From positions 1,749,501-1,813,500 of the forward strand of contig NZ_CP020474.1 in assembly GCF_002080415.1 (NCBI RefSeq): a DNA stretch of 64,000 nt, given 5' to 3'. This DNA comes from Roseovarius mucosus. GTDB taxonomy: Bacteria; Pseudomonadota; Alphaproteobacteria; Rhodobacterales; Rhodobacteraceae. The position numbers were made by a program, and so were the translations under genes. The notes under the pieces were generated by a model, which saw nothing but the letters and a program-made list of their open reading frames with translations, made no database searches and was not told the origin of the DNA. Each line of letters opens with the position of its first letter. The stretch's first letter is position 1. Below are positions 45,482 to 54,678 of this stretch, in pieces.

Positions 45482-45925
45482 TTACCAGCGCGTCAGCGCA
45501 TCCTCATCCGCATCTTTGGCGTCAACCCAATCGGCACCCGCGTCGGTCACTTCCTTCTTCCAGAAGGGCGCCCGCGACTTTAGAAAATCCATCAGGAATT
45601 CCGCCGCGTGAAAGGCATCGGCGCGGTGCCGGGCGGCGGTGGCGACCATCATGATCACCGCATCCGCCTGCAGGGTGCCATAGCGGTGGATGACCAGAAC
45701 ATCCCCAAGGCTCCAGCGTTCGCGCGCCTCTTCCGCGATCTTTTCCAGCGCCTTTTGCGTCATGCCGGGATAATGTTCAATCTGCATCGCCCGAAGGGAC
45801 GCACCATCGAGATCACGCACAATCCCGGTAAAGGTCACAACCGCGCCCATCCCGGACTGTCGCGCAACAAAGGCATTTGCCTCGGCACCAAGGTCAAACG
45901 CGGCCTCTTGTACCCGGATATCCAT
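45482..45925 (-). CDS. moaE: Molybdopterin synthase catalytic subunit MoaE
   Basis: With MoaD, converts precursor Z to molybdopterin. The 147-residue product has AVVTFTGIVRDLDGASLRAM, IEHYPGMTQKALEKIAEEAR, VLVIHRYGTLQADAVIMMVA, HRADAFHAAEFLMDFLKSRA, and FWKKEV, with the active-site lysine. It follows moaD by 3 bases. Confidence 0.96.
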   Translation of the reverse strand: MDIRVQEAAFDLGAEANAFVARQSGMGAVVTFTGIVRDLDGASLRAMQIEHYPGMTQKALEKIAEEARERWSLGDVLVIHRYGTLQADAVIMMVATAARHRADAFHAAEFLMDFLKSRAPFWKKEVTDAGADWVDAKDADEDALTRW

Positions 45926-45928
45926 GGC

Positions 45929-46177
45929 TCAACCCCCGGTCATCGGCGGAAAGAACGCCACCTCTCGGGCACCGGCCAGCGGCGCATTGAAATCGCTCAA
46001 CTCTTGATCCACCGCCACGCGCAGCGCGTTCAGATCAGCAAACGCAGCCTCATACCGCTCTTCGCGCGCGCGCAGTTGGTTCACCAAGTCCATGACCGTG
46101 GCGGGTGTGGTATCAATCCGCTCCTTTGGAAGGCCGATCCGTTCCCGCACCCAAGCGAAATAGAGCACATCCATCAT
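45929..46177 (-). CDS. moaD: Molybdopterin synthase sulfur carrier subunit MoaD
   Basis: An 82-residue beta-grasp protein that ends in the required Gly-Gly (PPMTGG), which is thiocarboxylated to supply sulfur to MoaE. VLYFAWVRERIGLPKERIDT and LRVAVDQELSDFNAPLAGAR are as expected. Its ATG overlaps the pgsA stop (ATGA); two tandem Met codons (46177 and 46174) are possible starts. Confidence 0.95.
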   Translation of the reverse strand: MMDVLYFAWVRERIGLPKERIDTTPATVMDLVNQLRAREERYEAAFADLNALRVAVDQELSDFNAPLAGAREVAFFPPMTGG

Positions 46178-46839
46178 CTCTCATCCTTCAGATAGGGGAT
46201 CGACTTGTTGAAATAGTCGAACCCCGTCAGCAGGGTTAACGCCGCCGCCAGCCACAAAAGCCAAATGCCCACGTGGCCGGCCCAAACCATGCCGGTGTAT
46301 TTCCACGTCAACCCGTGCAAATCATCCTCGCGCCCCTCAAGTATGGACAAAACCAGATGATCATCCATGCCGAACACCGACATACCAAAATAGTGCTCGA
46401 ACACACCTTGGGCAAACAGCACGGCAATCGCCACCATCTGCGCGGTGGTTTTCCACTTGGCCAATTGCGTGACCTTGAGCGTGCCTGCGGTGTCGCCCAG
46501 AAATTCGCGCAAGCCCGAGACAAACACCTCTCGAAACAGAATGACCGTGGCGGGCAGCACCAACCAGGGCGACATGCTTGAATAGCCGACGATCACCATC
46601 AGGGCGATGACCACCATCGCCTTGTCGGCAATCGGGTCCAGCATCGTGCCCAGCTTGGTCACTTGTTTCCAGCTGCGCGCCAGATACCCATCGAACCAAT
46701 CGGTGATCGCAGCGCTGACGAACAGAATCAGCGCGAACCAATCGGCATAAGGTCTTGTAAAATATAAGAACATGACCGCTACTGCCGGGGCTGCCAGCAG
46801 GCGGAGCGTGGTCAGGATATTGGGCAAGGTCCACGTCAT
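46174..46839 (-). CDS. pgsA: CDP-diacylglycerol-glycerol-3-phosphate 3-phosphatidyltransferase
   Basis: Makes phosphatidylglycerol phosphate, the committed step to phosphatidylglycerol and cardiolipin. The 221-residue membrane protein has the CDP-alcohol transferase signature D-W-F-D-G-Y-L-A-R-...-G-T-M-L-D-P-I-A-D-K and N-terminal PNILTTLRLLAAPAVAVMFL. It leads the coupled unit pgsA-moaD-moaE, an arrangement common in Rhodobacterales. Confidence 0.96.
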   Translation of the reverse strand: MTWTLPNILTTLRLLAAPAVAVMFLYFTRPYADWFALILFVSAAITDWFDGYLARSWKQVTKLGTMLDPIADKAMVVIALMVIVGYSSMSPWLVLPATVILFREVFVSGLREFLGDTAGTLKVTQLAKWKTTAQMVAIAVLFAQGVFEHYFGMSVFGMDDHLVLSILEGREDDLHGLTWKYTGMVWAGHVGIWLLWLAAALTLLTGFDYFNKSIPYLKDER

Positions 46840-46888
46840 GGCCTCTGTTCTATCCTGTCACAGGCGCGAGGGAAAGCGCCCTTGATTG

Positions 46889-47650
46889 CTAGAAATCACG
46901 CAGCCTCCGAGTGGTTTCCGGATCCATGAACCCAGCAATCGTGGCCTCGGTCTCGTGGTCCATGGCGCGGCGCAGGTCAGTCATCGCAGTGGCGTTCAGA
47001 ACCCGCTTCATCGCACGCACAGCCAAGGGGGGCAGATCGGCCAACCGGCGGGCAGTTGCCTTGGCTTCGTCCATCAGTTCTGCGTCGGGCACGCATTTCC
47101 ACGCCAGCCCCATCGCGTGCAGGTCCGCCGCCCCGTAACGGTCGCCAAAAAACAGCATCTCGCGCGCTTTGTTGAGCCCCACAAGCGCAGGCAACAGGCT
47201 ACTGACCCCGCCGGTGACAAAGAGGTTCAGTGACACCTCTGGAAAGAACCCCCGCGCCGATGTGGCCCAAATCGGGAAGTCGCAATTGATCGCCCACTCA
47301 AAGCCGCCGCCCACCGCCCATCCATTGATTGCGCCCACCACGGGTTTGTGTCCCAGAACGATGGCATCGGTCGCACGCTGGATCGCCTTCACCAGATCAC
47401 GCGCCTCTTCCTCGGAGGTGGGATGCACATGCTCGCGCCGGTCGTCGCCTGCGCAAAACGCCTTACCCGCCCCAGTAAAAATGATCGCGCGGGTTTGTGC
47501 ATCTGCATTCGCCCGCTCGAACGCCCGCGCCACATCGTCGATCAGGGCGCGGTTCATGGCATTCAGACTGCCGGGCCGGTTCAGCGTGATACAGCGCACG
47601 CCCTCGTCCACGATCTCGCTCAAGACGGTTTCATAGGTCACATCGGTCAT
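46889..47650 (-). CDS. Enoyl-CoA hydratase/isomerase family protein
   Basis: A crotonase-fold protein of 253 residues. Both catalytic glutamates appear present: one in GGGFEWAINCDF, one in FFPEVSLNLFVTGGVSS. Opening ITLNRPGSLNAMNRALIDDV and FTGAGKAFCAGDDR are typical. ATG overlaps the ligase stop, so it is the last gene of a coupled TetR-ligase-crotonase unit. It probably acts on the CoA ester made by the ligase; the substrate is unknown. Confidence 0.92.
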   Translation of the reverse strand: MTDVTYETVLSEIVDEGVRCITLNRPGSLNAMNRALIDDVARAFERANADAQTRAIIFTGAGKAFCAGDDRREHVHPTSEEEARDLVKAIQRATDAIVLGHKPVVGAINGWAVGGGFEWAINCDFPIWATSARGFFPEVSLNLFVTGGVSSLLPALVGLNKAREMLFFGDRYGAADLHAMGLAWKCVPDAELMDEAKATARRLADLPPLAVRAMKRVLNATAMTDLRRAMDHETEATIAGFMDPETTRRLRDF

Positions 47651-48951
47651 TGGTTGCCTCTCAGCACACGCTTTGTCTTGCCCTCGGTCAGGGGAAAGGT
47701 GCCATGCGGCACCACTGTCACCCGCGCCGTGGCGCCCAGCTTGGTCTTGATCGCGGTGGCGACCTCTTCGGCCAGCCCATCTGTCACAGGCTGCCCCTTG
47801 GCCCGTTCCACCGTGACCGGCAGGGCATCATAAGGCGGTGGGCTATCGAGAATGATCCGGTAGTCGCCAGAGAGCGCCGCAAACTCGTTGATGACTGCCG
47901 CAACCATCGTCGGAAAGAGATTGAGGCCGCGCACCACCACCATATCATCTGACCGCCCCACCACGCGAAAGCGGAATCCGCTGCGCCCGCAGGTGCAGGG
48001 ATCGGTTGCATCCACGGTGATGATGTCGCCGCTGCGAAACCGCACGAGCGGCTGACAATCGCGCGCCAGATGGGTCAGCACCAATTCCCCGGTCTGCCCC
48101 GCCTCAAGCGGCAGCGATGCGCCCGTCTCAGGGTCTATCAGCTCGGGATAGAGCACATCGGCCGCCATGTAATGCAGGCGCGTGTCGTGTTCGCATTGCG
48201 CTGCGAAATTGCAGAACACATCCGAGACGCCGTAATTGGCATTGCGCGGCTCCATGCCCCAGACATCCCGCAGGCGTGCGCGAAACGCCGGATCATCCAG
48301 CCCCGCCTCGCCGCCAAAGAGCCCCAAACGCAGGCCCAGATCGCGCGGTTTCAATCCCGGAAACTTGTCTGCAATCACCCGTTCCAGCACTGATGGATAA
48401 GAGGGTGTGCAGGAAATCGCGGTGATCCCCACCTCCTGAATGGTGCGTACCAATAATTCTGTGGACCCAACGCCAAAGGGCACCACCATCGCGCCCGTCG
48501 CCTGCAAGGTCATGTGATCGGTCAGCCCGCCCATCCACATCTGATAGTTCAGGCAATGCACCACGGTATCGTCGGGCGTCAGGCCAGAGGCGGATTGACA
48601 GCGCCCGCCCACCGCCTCTGTCACCGCGCAATCGCGGGCTGAGAGGGCCAAATTCATCGCCTGCCCAGTGGTGCCAGAGGTACGGTGCAACCGCACCGCC
48701 TCGCGCCGGGAGGCGGCCATATAGGTGCCGAACGGCTGATGTTCCGCCTGCGAAATCCGCAATTGCGCCTTGTCCGACAGCGGCAATTCAGCCAGATCGC
48801 GCAGGTCAGCAGGGGGTGTGCGCCCCTGCCATAGGTCACGGTAAAACTCCGACTGTGCCGCGACATAGGCGCTTTGAACCGCCCAAGCGGCGGCCTGATG
48901 CGCGCGCAGCCGGTCAGGGCTGGCAAATTCGGCTTGGTCAAGCAGGCTCAT
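47647..48951 (-). CDS. Phenylacetate-CoA ligase (PaaK) family protein
   Basis: Adenylate-forming acyl-CoA ligase of 434 residues. Motifs: RLHRTSGTTGQAMNLALSAR, the phosphate loop; SCTPSYPSVLERVI; the GLFGGEAGLDDP region; and RFRSGDIITVDATDPCTCG with the GxRF-like adenylate loop; then VVGRSDDMVVVRGLNLFPTM. PaaK-type enzymes activate aromatic acids, yet no paa catabolic genes are adjacent. It lies between TetR and crotonase with ATGA overlaps on both sides. Confidence 0.9.
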   Translation of the reverse strand: MSLLDQAEFASPDRLRAHQAAAWAVQSAYVAAQSEFYRDLWQGRTPPADLRDLAELPLSDKAQLRISQAEHQPFGTYMAASRREAVRLHRTSGTTGQAMNLALSARDCAVTEAVGGRCQSASGLTPDDTVVHCLNYQMWMGGLTDHMTLQATGAMVVPFGVGSTELLVRTIQEVGITAISCTPSYPSVLERVIADKFPGLKPRDLGLRLGLFGGEAGLDDPAFRARLRDVWGMEPRNANYGVSDVFCNFAAQCEHDTRLHYMAADVLYPELIDPETGASLPLEAGQTGELVLTHLARDCQPLVRFRSGDIITVDATDPCTCGRSGFRFRVVGRSDDMVVVRGLNLFPTMVAAVINEFAALSGDYRIILDSPPPYDALPVTVERAKGQPVTDGLAEEVATAIKTKLGATARVTVVPHGTFPLTEGKTKRVLRGNQ

Positions 48952-49604
48952 GGCTGCAATCCTCGTTCCCAGATGGTTGTGAGCGTGGCAATCACCGCCG
49001 CCCGGTCGGCAGACACATCGACCAGCCCCGCCTCACCCGAGAGATAGAGGCTGGAAAAATACTGATCCGTCATGCCACCCAAGGCATAGGCCCGGCGGGT
49101 CAACTCGGCCTCGCTCAGTGTACCCCGCCCCTCGCGGGCGAGCCTGCGGCGGGTGGCGGCCACAACGGTGTCGATCCATTCCCGATTGAGCCGGTGAAAC
49201 GCGGCACGCGCCGCTGGAAAGGCATCAAGATGATGGATGAGGCATTTCATCAGCCCGCGATTGGCCTCGAATAGGCGGGCATAGGCCTCGGTCGCGGGGC
49301 GCATGCTGCGCTCGGGGCTGCTCTGGCTGGCGCGGATCATGCCCGCTTGCAGAAAGGCGGCAAAGCCTTGCAGCAGATCGTCGAGCAGATGCGCCTGATC
49401 GGGAAAGTAGAGGTAAAAGGTGCCATTGGCGACGCCCGCCTCTTTGCAGATGGCCCCGATGGTCAGATCCTGAAGCGCCGCACGTTCCAAAAGAGAGCAT
49501 GCTGCGATACGCAGCGCCTGCGCAGTGCGGATACCCTTTGCCTCGCCCTCAACCTGCACAGCGAGAAACGCGGGATAGCTGGTGTGATCGGTGCGCGCGG
49601 GCAT
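48948..49604 (-). CDS. TetR family regulator of the ligase/crotonase operon
   Basis: A 218-residue repressor-like protein with an N-terminal helix-turn-helix: RIAACSLLERAALQDLTIGA, ICKEAGVANGTFYLYFPDQA, a near-perfect TetR recognition helix, then a variable ligand domain. It is first in the operon it presumably regulates, and a perfect inverted repeat lies 17 bases before its ATG. A CoA ester or aromatic acid is the likely inducer. Confidence 0.9.
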   Translation of the reverse strand: MPARTDHTSYPAFLAVQVEGEAKGIRTAQALRIAACSLLERAALQDLTIGAICKEAGVANGTFYLYFPDQAHLLDDLLQGFAAFLQAGMIRASQSSPERSMRPATEAYARLFEANRGLMKCLIHHLDAFPAARAAFHRLNREWIDTVVAATRRRLAREGRGTLSEAELTRRAYALGGMTDQYFSSLYLSGEAGLVDVSADRAAVIATLTTIWERGLQP

Positions 49605-49620
49605 GAGCGACTCAGAAATG

Positions 49621-49642
49621 AAACTGAATTCATGTTCAGTTT
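49621..49642. promoter_or_regulatory. TetR operator palindrome
   Basis: AAACTGAA, TTCATG, TTCAGTTT: a perfect 8-base inverted repeat with a 6-base centre (itself containing TGAATTCA). It lies immediately upstream of the TetR gene and overlaps where the promoter should be. Size (22 bases) and symmetry suit a TetR dimer. Visible in sequence; binding inferred. Confidence 0.75.
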
Positions 49643-49679
49643 TTGAGCATGCTTTGTCAAGCTGACTGATGCACAGCGT

Positions 49680-51548
49680 TCAGCCGCGTTCGTGGAAAAA
49701 ATCGTAGAGCTTCTGGGCCATCGCGTCTGAGACCCCTTCGACCGCACGCAGGTCAGCGAGGTTGGCGCGGCTCACCGCCTTGGCACTGCCGAAATGCGCG
49801 AGCAGCGCACGTTTGCGGGCGGCCCCAATGCCCGGCACCTCATCCAGTGGCGTGGCCCCCACCGCCTTGGCGCGTTTCGCGCGATGCGTGCCGATGGCAA
49901 AACGATGCGCCTCGTCGCGCAGACGCTGCACGAAATAGAGCACCGGATCGTTATGGCGCAGCGCCATGGGATGTTTGCCCACGCGGTGAAACTCTTCCTT
50001 GCCGGCATCCCTATCCACGCCTTTGGCGACCCCGATCATCGGAATATCCTCAACCCCCATCTCACGCATGATACTGGCCACGGCGCTGACTTGCCCCGCC
50101 CCACCGTCGATCAACAACAGGTCAGGCCAATGCCCTTGGCTGCGATCAGGGTCTTCTTTCAACAACCGCTTGAAGCGGCGGGTCAGCACCTCTTTCATCA
50201 TCCCGAAGTCGTCGCCCGGCGTGATGTCATCGCCCCGGATATTGAACTTGCGATAGTGGTTTTTCATCATGCCCTCAGGGCCTGCGACAATCATCGCGCC
50301 CACGGCATCGGTGCCCTGAATATGACTGTTGTCATAAACCTCGATCCGCTGCGGCGGGCCGGGCAGATCAAACGCCTCGGCCAAGCCGCGCAGCAATTTG
50401 CCCGTTGTGGCTGTCTCGGCCATTTTACGTGCAAGGCTTTCGCGGGCATTGCGCATCGCGGCGTCGACCAACTCGGCCTTTTCCCCCCGCAGGGGCACGT
50501 TCAGCGTCACCTTGCGCCCCAGCTTGTCGCTTAGCGCCTGCTGCATCAGATCGGCATTCTCGATCGGATGCGACAAGAGCAAGGCGCGCGGTGGTTCCTT
50601 GCTGTCATAGAACTGACCGATAAAGGCCTCGAGCGCCTCGGCCTCTTCAACATCCACACCGACACGGGGATAGAAATCCTGATTGCCCCAGTTCTGCCCG
50701 CCGCGAATAAAGAACACCTGCACGCAGGCTTGGCCCTGTTCCAGATGCAACGCGATCACATCGGCCTCGTCCACGGTGCGGGGGTTGATACCTTGGGCGG
50801 TCTGCACCTGCGTCATCGCCTTGATACGATCCCGCAGGGCAGCAGCACGCTCGTATTCCATCGCCTCGGCGGCCTCGGCCATCTGCACGGCCAGCTTTTC
50901 CTGAATCTCGGTCGAGCGGCCCGACAGATAACGCTCTGCATCGCTGACCTGCGTTGCATACTCTGCCCGATCAATCTTGCCCACACAGGGCGCGGTGCAG
51001 CGCTTGATCTGATATTGCAAGCAGGGGCGCGTCCGGCTCTCGAACATGGCATCCGTGCAATTGCGCAACTGAAACACGCGCTGCAACTGCGCCAGCGTTC
51101 GGTTGACAGCACCGGCACTGGCGAAAGGTCCGTAATAAGCCCCCTTTTCACGCTTGGCACCGCGATGTTTCTTGATCATCGGAAACTCATGCCCGGTGAC
51201 AAGGATGTTGGGAAAGCTCTTGTCGTCGCGCAACAGCACGTTGTAGCGCGGCTTCAACTGTTTGATGAGGTTCTGCTCCAAAAGCAGCGCCTCGGTCTCG
51301 GTCGCGGTTGTGAGAAACATCATCGACGCGGTTTCTGAAATCATCCGCGCGATGCGCCCGGTATGGCCGGTGGGGCGGGCATAGTTCGACACACGCGCGC
51401 GCAGATTGCGCGCTTTGCCCACATAAAGCACCCGCGCCTGCGCATCGAGCATCCGGTAGACCCCCGGCGACGCGTCTAGCGTGCGCAGATAGTCCCGGAT
51501 GACATCATGGCCGGGTTTGGGTGGGGATTCGGGGGCGTTTTCGGTCAT
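49680..51548 (-). CDS. uvrC: Excinuclease ABC subunit C
   Basis: UvrC makes the two incisions in nucleotide excision repair. The 622-residue protein has a GIY-YIG nuclease ([20 protein letters not shown]), the Cys-rich stretch [17 protein letters not shown], a UVR motif, the RNase H-like C-terminal endonuclease ([34 protein letters not shown]) and a HhH end ([20 protein letters not shown]). The upstream AT-rich gap holds palindromes. No SOS box of GTTC-N7-GTTC type was found there. Confidence 0.97.
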   Translation of the reverse strand: MTENAPESPPKPGHDVIRDYLRTLDASPGVYRMLDAQARVLYVGKARNLRARVSNYARPTGHTGRIARMISETASMMFLTTATETEALLLEQNLIKQLKPRYNVLLRDDKSFPNILVTGHEFPMIKKHRGAKREKGAYYGPFASAGAVNRTLAQLQRVFQLRNCTDAMFESRTRPCLQYQIKRCTAPCVGKIDRAEYATQVSDAERYLSGRSTEIQEKLAVQMAEAAEAMEYERAAALRDRIKAMTQVQTAQGINPRTVDEADVIALHLEQGQACVQVFFIRGGQNWGNQDFYPRVGVDVEEAEALEAFIGQFYDSKEPPRALLLSHPIENADLMQQALSDKLGRKVTLNVPLRGEKAELVDAAMRNARESLARKMAETATTGKLLRGLAEAFDLPGPPQRIEVYDNSHIQGTDAVGAMIVAGPEGMMKNHYRKFNIRGDDITPGDDFGMMKEVLTRRFKRLLKEDPDRSQGHWPDLLLIDGGAGQVSAVASIMREMGVEDIPMIGVAKGVDRDAGKEEFHRVGKHPMALRHNDPVLYFVQRLRDEAHRFAIGTHRAKRAKAVGATPLDEVPGIGAARKRALLAHFGSAKAVSRANLADLRAVEGVSDAMAQKLYDFFHERG

Positions 51549-51695
51549 CGGCTCTCAGATATGATTCCCCCCGAGTGCTGCAATGATCCGACCCGGAGAG
51601 CAAGAGGGAAGCTGTCCACGGTTTCTGTGGATAACTCTGCGGATAGGTTTCCGGGAAGTGGAAATTTTCCTTGGATTCGGCTGGGTTCGTTAAGA

Positions 51696-51712
51696 TGCCT
51701 AATTTTTAGGCA
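51696..51712. promoter_or_regulatory. Palindrome in uvrC upstream region
   Basis: TGCCTAA, TTT, TTAGGCA: a perfect 7-base inverted repeat about 150 bases upstream of the uvrC start, in a strikingly AT-rich stretch. It could be a protein site or, as an RNA hairpin, a terminator for the SDR gene on the minus strand (the AAA/TTT tract is in the loop, not after it, so termination is less likely). Confidence 0.35.
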
Positions 51713-51715
51713 GTT

Positions 51716-51739
51716 TATCAACGCATTGATATCTATCAA
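51716..51739. promoter_or_regulatory. Cluster of three TATCAA half-sites
   Basis: TATCAA, CGCA, TTGATA, TC, TATCAA: three half-sites in alternating orientation within 24 bases, making two overlapping palindromes. It lies 4 bases from the previous palindrome. The gap 51,549-51,844 has no gene; it also holds a consensus-like DnaA box TGTGGATAA at 51626-51634. Confidence 0.35.
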
Positions 51740-51844
51740 CAAAAATATATGCCCTTGGCAAAATATTGAAAACACTAACGATTTTGTAACGCTTGCGTGA
51801 CGAACCCACGGCCAGTGCAAAACTTTTTTCGTCGGACGCGCGTT

Positions 51845-52624
51845 TTACTCCACACCCAGAACATCAGGGGTCTGCCAACCCAGGTGCTGGCCCCCATCCA
51901 CACAGAGCAATTGGCCCGTCACACCCGGTGCATTCAGGAAGTAGACAAGCGCCGCTGTGATATCCTGCGGATTGGCGCCACGTTGCAAAATGGTCGCCCG
52001 GCGCTGGTTCTGGAAATGGCTGTCGCTCTGGCGATGCCCTTGCAATGTCGGCCCCGGTCCGATGGCATTGACGCGCACCCGTGGGGCCAGCGCCTGTGCC
52101 GCAGTCCGGGTCAGCGCCCAGAGACCCATCTTGGCAATCGTGTATGTCATGAACTCGGGCGTCAACTTGTGCACGCGCTGGTCAATCATATTGATCACGA
52201 GCCCCTGCGCCACCGGCTCGTCATAGTCGTCCATGGTCGGTGCGGGCACCTGCGCCGCCATCTGCTGCGTCAGCACGAAAGGCGCGCGCAGATTGCTTTC
52301 CATGTGGCGATCCCAGCTCAGGCGCGTGGCGGTCTGAATGTTGTCATAGTCAAAGATCGAGGCGTTGTTGATAAGCGTGGTCAGCGGCCCGCCCAATGCT
52401 TGGGCAGCACGCGCCACCAGCGGTATCACCTGCGCCTCGTCCAGCAGGTCCGCCTCAAGCGTCACCGCCTCTCGCCCCAACGCCCGAATTTCATCGGCCA
52501 CGGATTCTGCTGCCTCGCGCGAGGTGGCGTAATGAACGGCCACATCATGCCCTTGCCGCGCCAGCTCCAACGCCATTGCCCGGCCCAGCCGTTTGCCCGC
52601 GCCTGTCACCAAAGCCCGCGTCAT
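51845..52624 (-). CDS. SDR family oxidoreductase (pteridine-reductase-like signature)
   Basis: A 259-residue short-chain dehydrogenase/reductase. It has the TGAGKRLGRA cofactor loop with Arg, as in FolM/PTR1-type reductases (TGxxxRxG) and NADPH preference, LINNASIFDYD, and the catalytic Y-x3-K in YTIAKMGLWALT. The C-terminal VTGQLLCVDGGQHL is standard. Substrate unknown; a pterin reductase is one guess. It ends at the AT-rich uvrC upstream region. Confidence 0.88.
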   Translation of the reverse strand: MTRALVTGAGKRLGRAMALELARQGHDVAVHYATSREAAESVADEIRALGREAVTLEADLLDEAQVIPLVARAAQALGGPLTTLINNASIFDYDNIQTATRLSWDRHMESNLRAPFVLTQQMAAQVPAPTMDDYDEPVAQGLVINMIDQRVHKLTPEFMTYTIAKMGLWALTRTAAQALAPRVRVNAIGPGPTLQGHRQSDSHFQNQRRATILQRGANPQDITAALVYFLNAPGVTGQLLCVDGGQHLGWQTPDVLGVE

Positions 52625-52637
52625 GCCCTGCTACTCC

Positions 52638-53603
52638 TCAGATCAATATCACCGAGACATAGACCACATAAGCAGAGGTCAAGGCGATGCCCCACACACG
52701 CGTGATGTCGATCTTGAAGAACACGAAAGGAATGATCAGCAACGACGTGCCCAGCATCACCCAGAGATCGAAATTGAGGAATTGAGGATCAACAGGAATT
52801 TCACCAACCAGCGCCGCAACACCAATGATGCCAAGCAGGTTGAACATATTGGAGCCGATGACATTGCCCAGCGCCACATCGGCCTGTTTGCGCAATGCCG
52901 CCATCACCGTGGTCGCGAGTTCCGGCAATGAGGTGCCGACCGCAACCAGCGTAAGGCCGATCACCGCCTCGCTGACGCCGTAGCGCTGCGCGAGAATTGA
53001 GGCATTGTCCACAAGGATATCCGCACCGAGCGGCAGCCCCACAAGGCCCAGCACAAGGAAAGTGATGATCTGCCACCACGGCATATTGGGGTCTGCGCCT
53101 TCCACATCCTCGATGCCATCCGCCTCGGACAGGGCCGTGATGGCCGCCTCGCGACGATGCGCCATCGTGTCGCGAAACGCATCCGCCAGCATAAGCGCCA
53201 AAGCCGCGAGCAGGATCAGACCCGAGATCCAGTCAAACGTGCCGCGAAAGGCCAGCAGAATGAACAGGACCGAAGCGGCGAGCATCTGGAGATACGATTT
53301 GGAGCACCTGCAGCTGCTGGTATGCAGTACCGCGAGAATAGCCGGAATACCCAACACCAAAAGGATGTTGGCGGTATTCGAGCCCACCACATTGCCCAGT
53401 GCCAGCCCCGGCTTGTCATCCAAAATCGCGTTGACCGAGATCAGCAGTTCCGGTGCAGAGGTACCAAAGGCCACCACCGTGAGACTGACGATCAGCGCCG
53501 GGATCCCCACACGCAAACTCAGGTTCACAGCCCCTTTGACCAAGGCATCCCCAGCCAGAAGCAGGATCACCAGCCCCAGCGCCGACAAGAGCCATGGCAT
53601 CAT
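52638..53603 (-). CDS. Calcium/sodium antiporter (CaCA family, YrbG-like)
   Basis: A 321-residue membrane protein with about ten helices and the two inverted alpha repeats that form the ion path: FGTSAPELLISVNAILDD with LGNVVGSNTANILLV, and VGTSLPELATTVMAALRK with LGNVIGSNMFNLLGI. Extrudes Ca2+ in exchange for Na+ or H+. The gene overlaps the upstream 63-residue ORF by 4 bases. Confidence 0.93.
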   Translation of the reverse strand: MMPWLLSALGLVILLLAGDALVKGAVNLSLRVGIPALIVSLTVVAFGTSAPELLISVNAILDDKPGLALGNVVGSNTANILLVLGIPAILAVLHTSSCRCSKSYLQMLAASVLFILLAFRGTFDWISGLILLAALALMLADAFRDTMAHRREAAITALSEADGIEDVEGADPNMPWWQIITFLVLGLVGLPLGADILVDNASILAQRYGVSEAVIGLTLVAVGTSLPELATTVMAALRKQADVALGNVIGSNMFNLLGIIGVAALVGEIPVDPQFLNFDLWVMLGTSLLIIPFVFFKIDITRVWGIALTSAYVVYVSVILI

Positions 53604-53791
53604 TTCAATTTACCCTTTTCGCAGGAACAGGGCCCCTTGCCGATGCGGTAGCGCCCGCATTTCTGGCATTTGGCCTGACTGAGCCGCTTTTGCCCCGGAA
53701 ACCGGAGACGGCCAAACATGGCGAGGACCCCCATCGCCACAAGAAAGAATATGACGACCTTGACCAACAAATCAGAGGCCGAACCGGGCAA
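53600..53791 (-). CDS. Small membrane protein with C-terminal Cys cluster
   Basis: A 63-residue protein with an N-terminal membrane helix (VVIFFLVAMGVLAMF) and a basic tail with CQKCGRYRIGKGPCSCEKGK, a possible zinc or metal site (C-x2-C-x8-C-x-C). Start is uncertain: TTG 53791 overlaps the S49 gene by 20 bases; internal starts exist. It overlaps the antiporter ATG by 4 bases, suggesting coupling. Small proteins of this form are found in Rhodobacteraceae; the function is unknown. Confidence 0.65.
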   Translation of the reverse strand: MPGSASDLLVKVVIFFLVAMGVLAMFGRLRFPGQKRLSQAKCQKCGRYRIGKGPCSCEKGKLK

Positions 53792-54569
53792 GGCTGGCCC
53801 GTTCTTCGACCGCGCTCAGCGCGTCTTCGGCGATAGCCGCCCCAAATCGCGGAAATATCCCGCGTTTGCGGCCATAGCGGGCAAGCTGCACCTTGTCGCC
53901 GTAAAGCTCCTTGAGCTTCGGCAGCAGATGCGCGATGCCATCCGCCAGCCCCAATTCGACGCTGCGCGACCCCAGCCAGAATTCCCCCGTGAACAAATCC
54001 GGATCGTCGCGCAACCGCGCACCGCGCCGGGATTTCACATGGGTGATAAAGGCGGCATGAATGTCTTCCAGAATGCTCTTGAGGCGGGTCACATCCTCGG
54101 GCTTTTCGGGCATGAACGGATCCAGCGTGCTCTTGGACTTGCCTGCCGTGTAAATGCGTCGCTCAATCCCCTGCCGCGCCAGAAACTCGTTCGCGCCAAA
54201 GCCCGCCGAGATGACCCCGATAGAGCCCAGCACCGAAGAGGCATCGACCCAGATGTCATCCGCCGCAACCGCCAGCCAATAGCCACCCGAGGCCGCCACA
54301 TCCTCGACAAAGGCATGCACGGGGATTTTCTTTTCCTCCGCCAGCCGGCGGATACGGGCCGCGATAAGCGAGGATTGCACCGGCGATCCACCGGGAGAAT
54401 TTATGACCAGCGCCACCGCCACCGGCTTGCCGCGCGCAAATGCTTTTTCGATCACCGGCCCGATGGCTTCGTCACTCAGGGCCGCGCGCGGACCCCCGCC
54501 GATCATCCCCGCAAGGCGGATGACCGCGACGGTGGGCCTGCGGTTCAGGAAGGGGATCATATGTCTCAT
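53772..54569 (-). CDS. S49 family serine protease (SppA/SohB-like)
   Basis: A 265-residue member of the S49 ClpP-fold family. It has VAVIRLAGMIGG, LVINSPGGSPVQSSLIAARI, FVEDVAASGGYWLAVAADDI with the catalytic Ser region, then GSIGVISAGFGANEFLARQG and KSTLDPFMPEKPEDVTRLKS. No clear N-terminal membrane helix is present, unlike SppA, so it may be cytoplasmic or peripheral. ATG 54569 is one of three closely spaced candidates (54605, 54569, 54560). Confidence 0.85.
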   Translation of the reverse strand: MRHMIPFLNRRPTVAVIRLAGMIGGGPRAALSDEAIGPVIEKAFARGKPVAVALVINSPGGSPVQSSLIAARIRRLAEEKKIPVHAFVEDVAASGGYWLAVAADDIWVDASSVLGSIGVISAGFGANEFLARQGIERRIYTAGKSKSTLDPFMPEKPEDVTRLKSILEDIHAAFITHVKSRRGARLRDDPDLFTGEFWLGSRSVELGLADGIAHLLPKLKELYGDKVQLARYGRKRGIFPRFGAAIAEDALSAVEERASLARFGL

Positions 54570-54678
54570 GCCGCCCGATGTAGAGTGCGAGGGCATGACA
54601 AACAAGGCAGCCCGTGCATCTGATCGCCCTTCCCCGGCGTTTCCCCTGTTCTCGCGCGAAAAAGATCACGCGAGAGGG

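Noticed and set aside
51626..51634. Chromosomal replication origin suggested by a DnaA-box-like TGTGGATAA and AT-rich DNA
   Set aside because: Only one good box is present, there is no array, and neither dnaA nor other usual origin genes are near.
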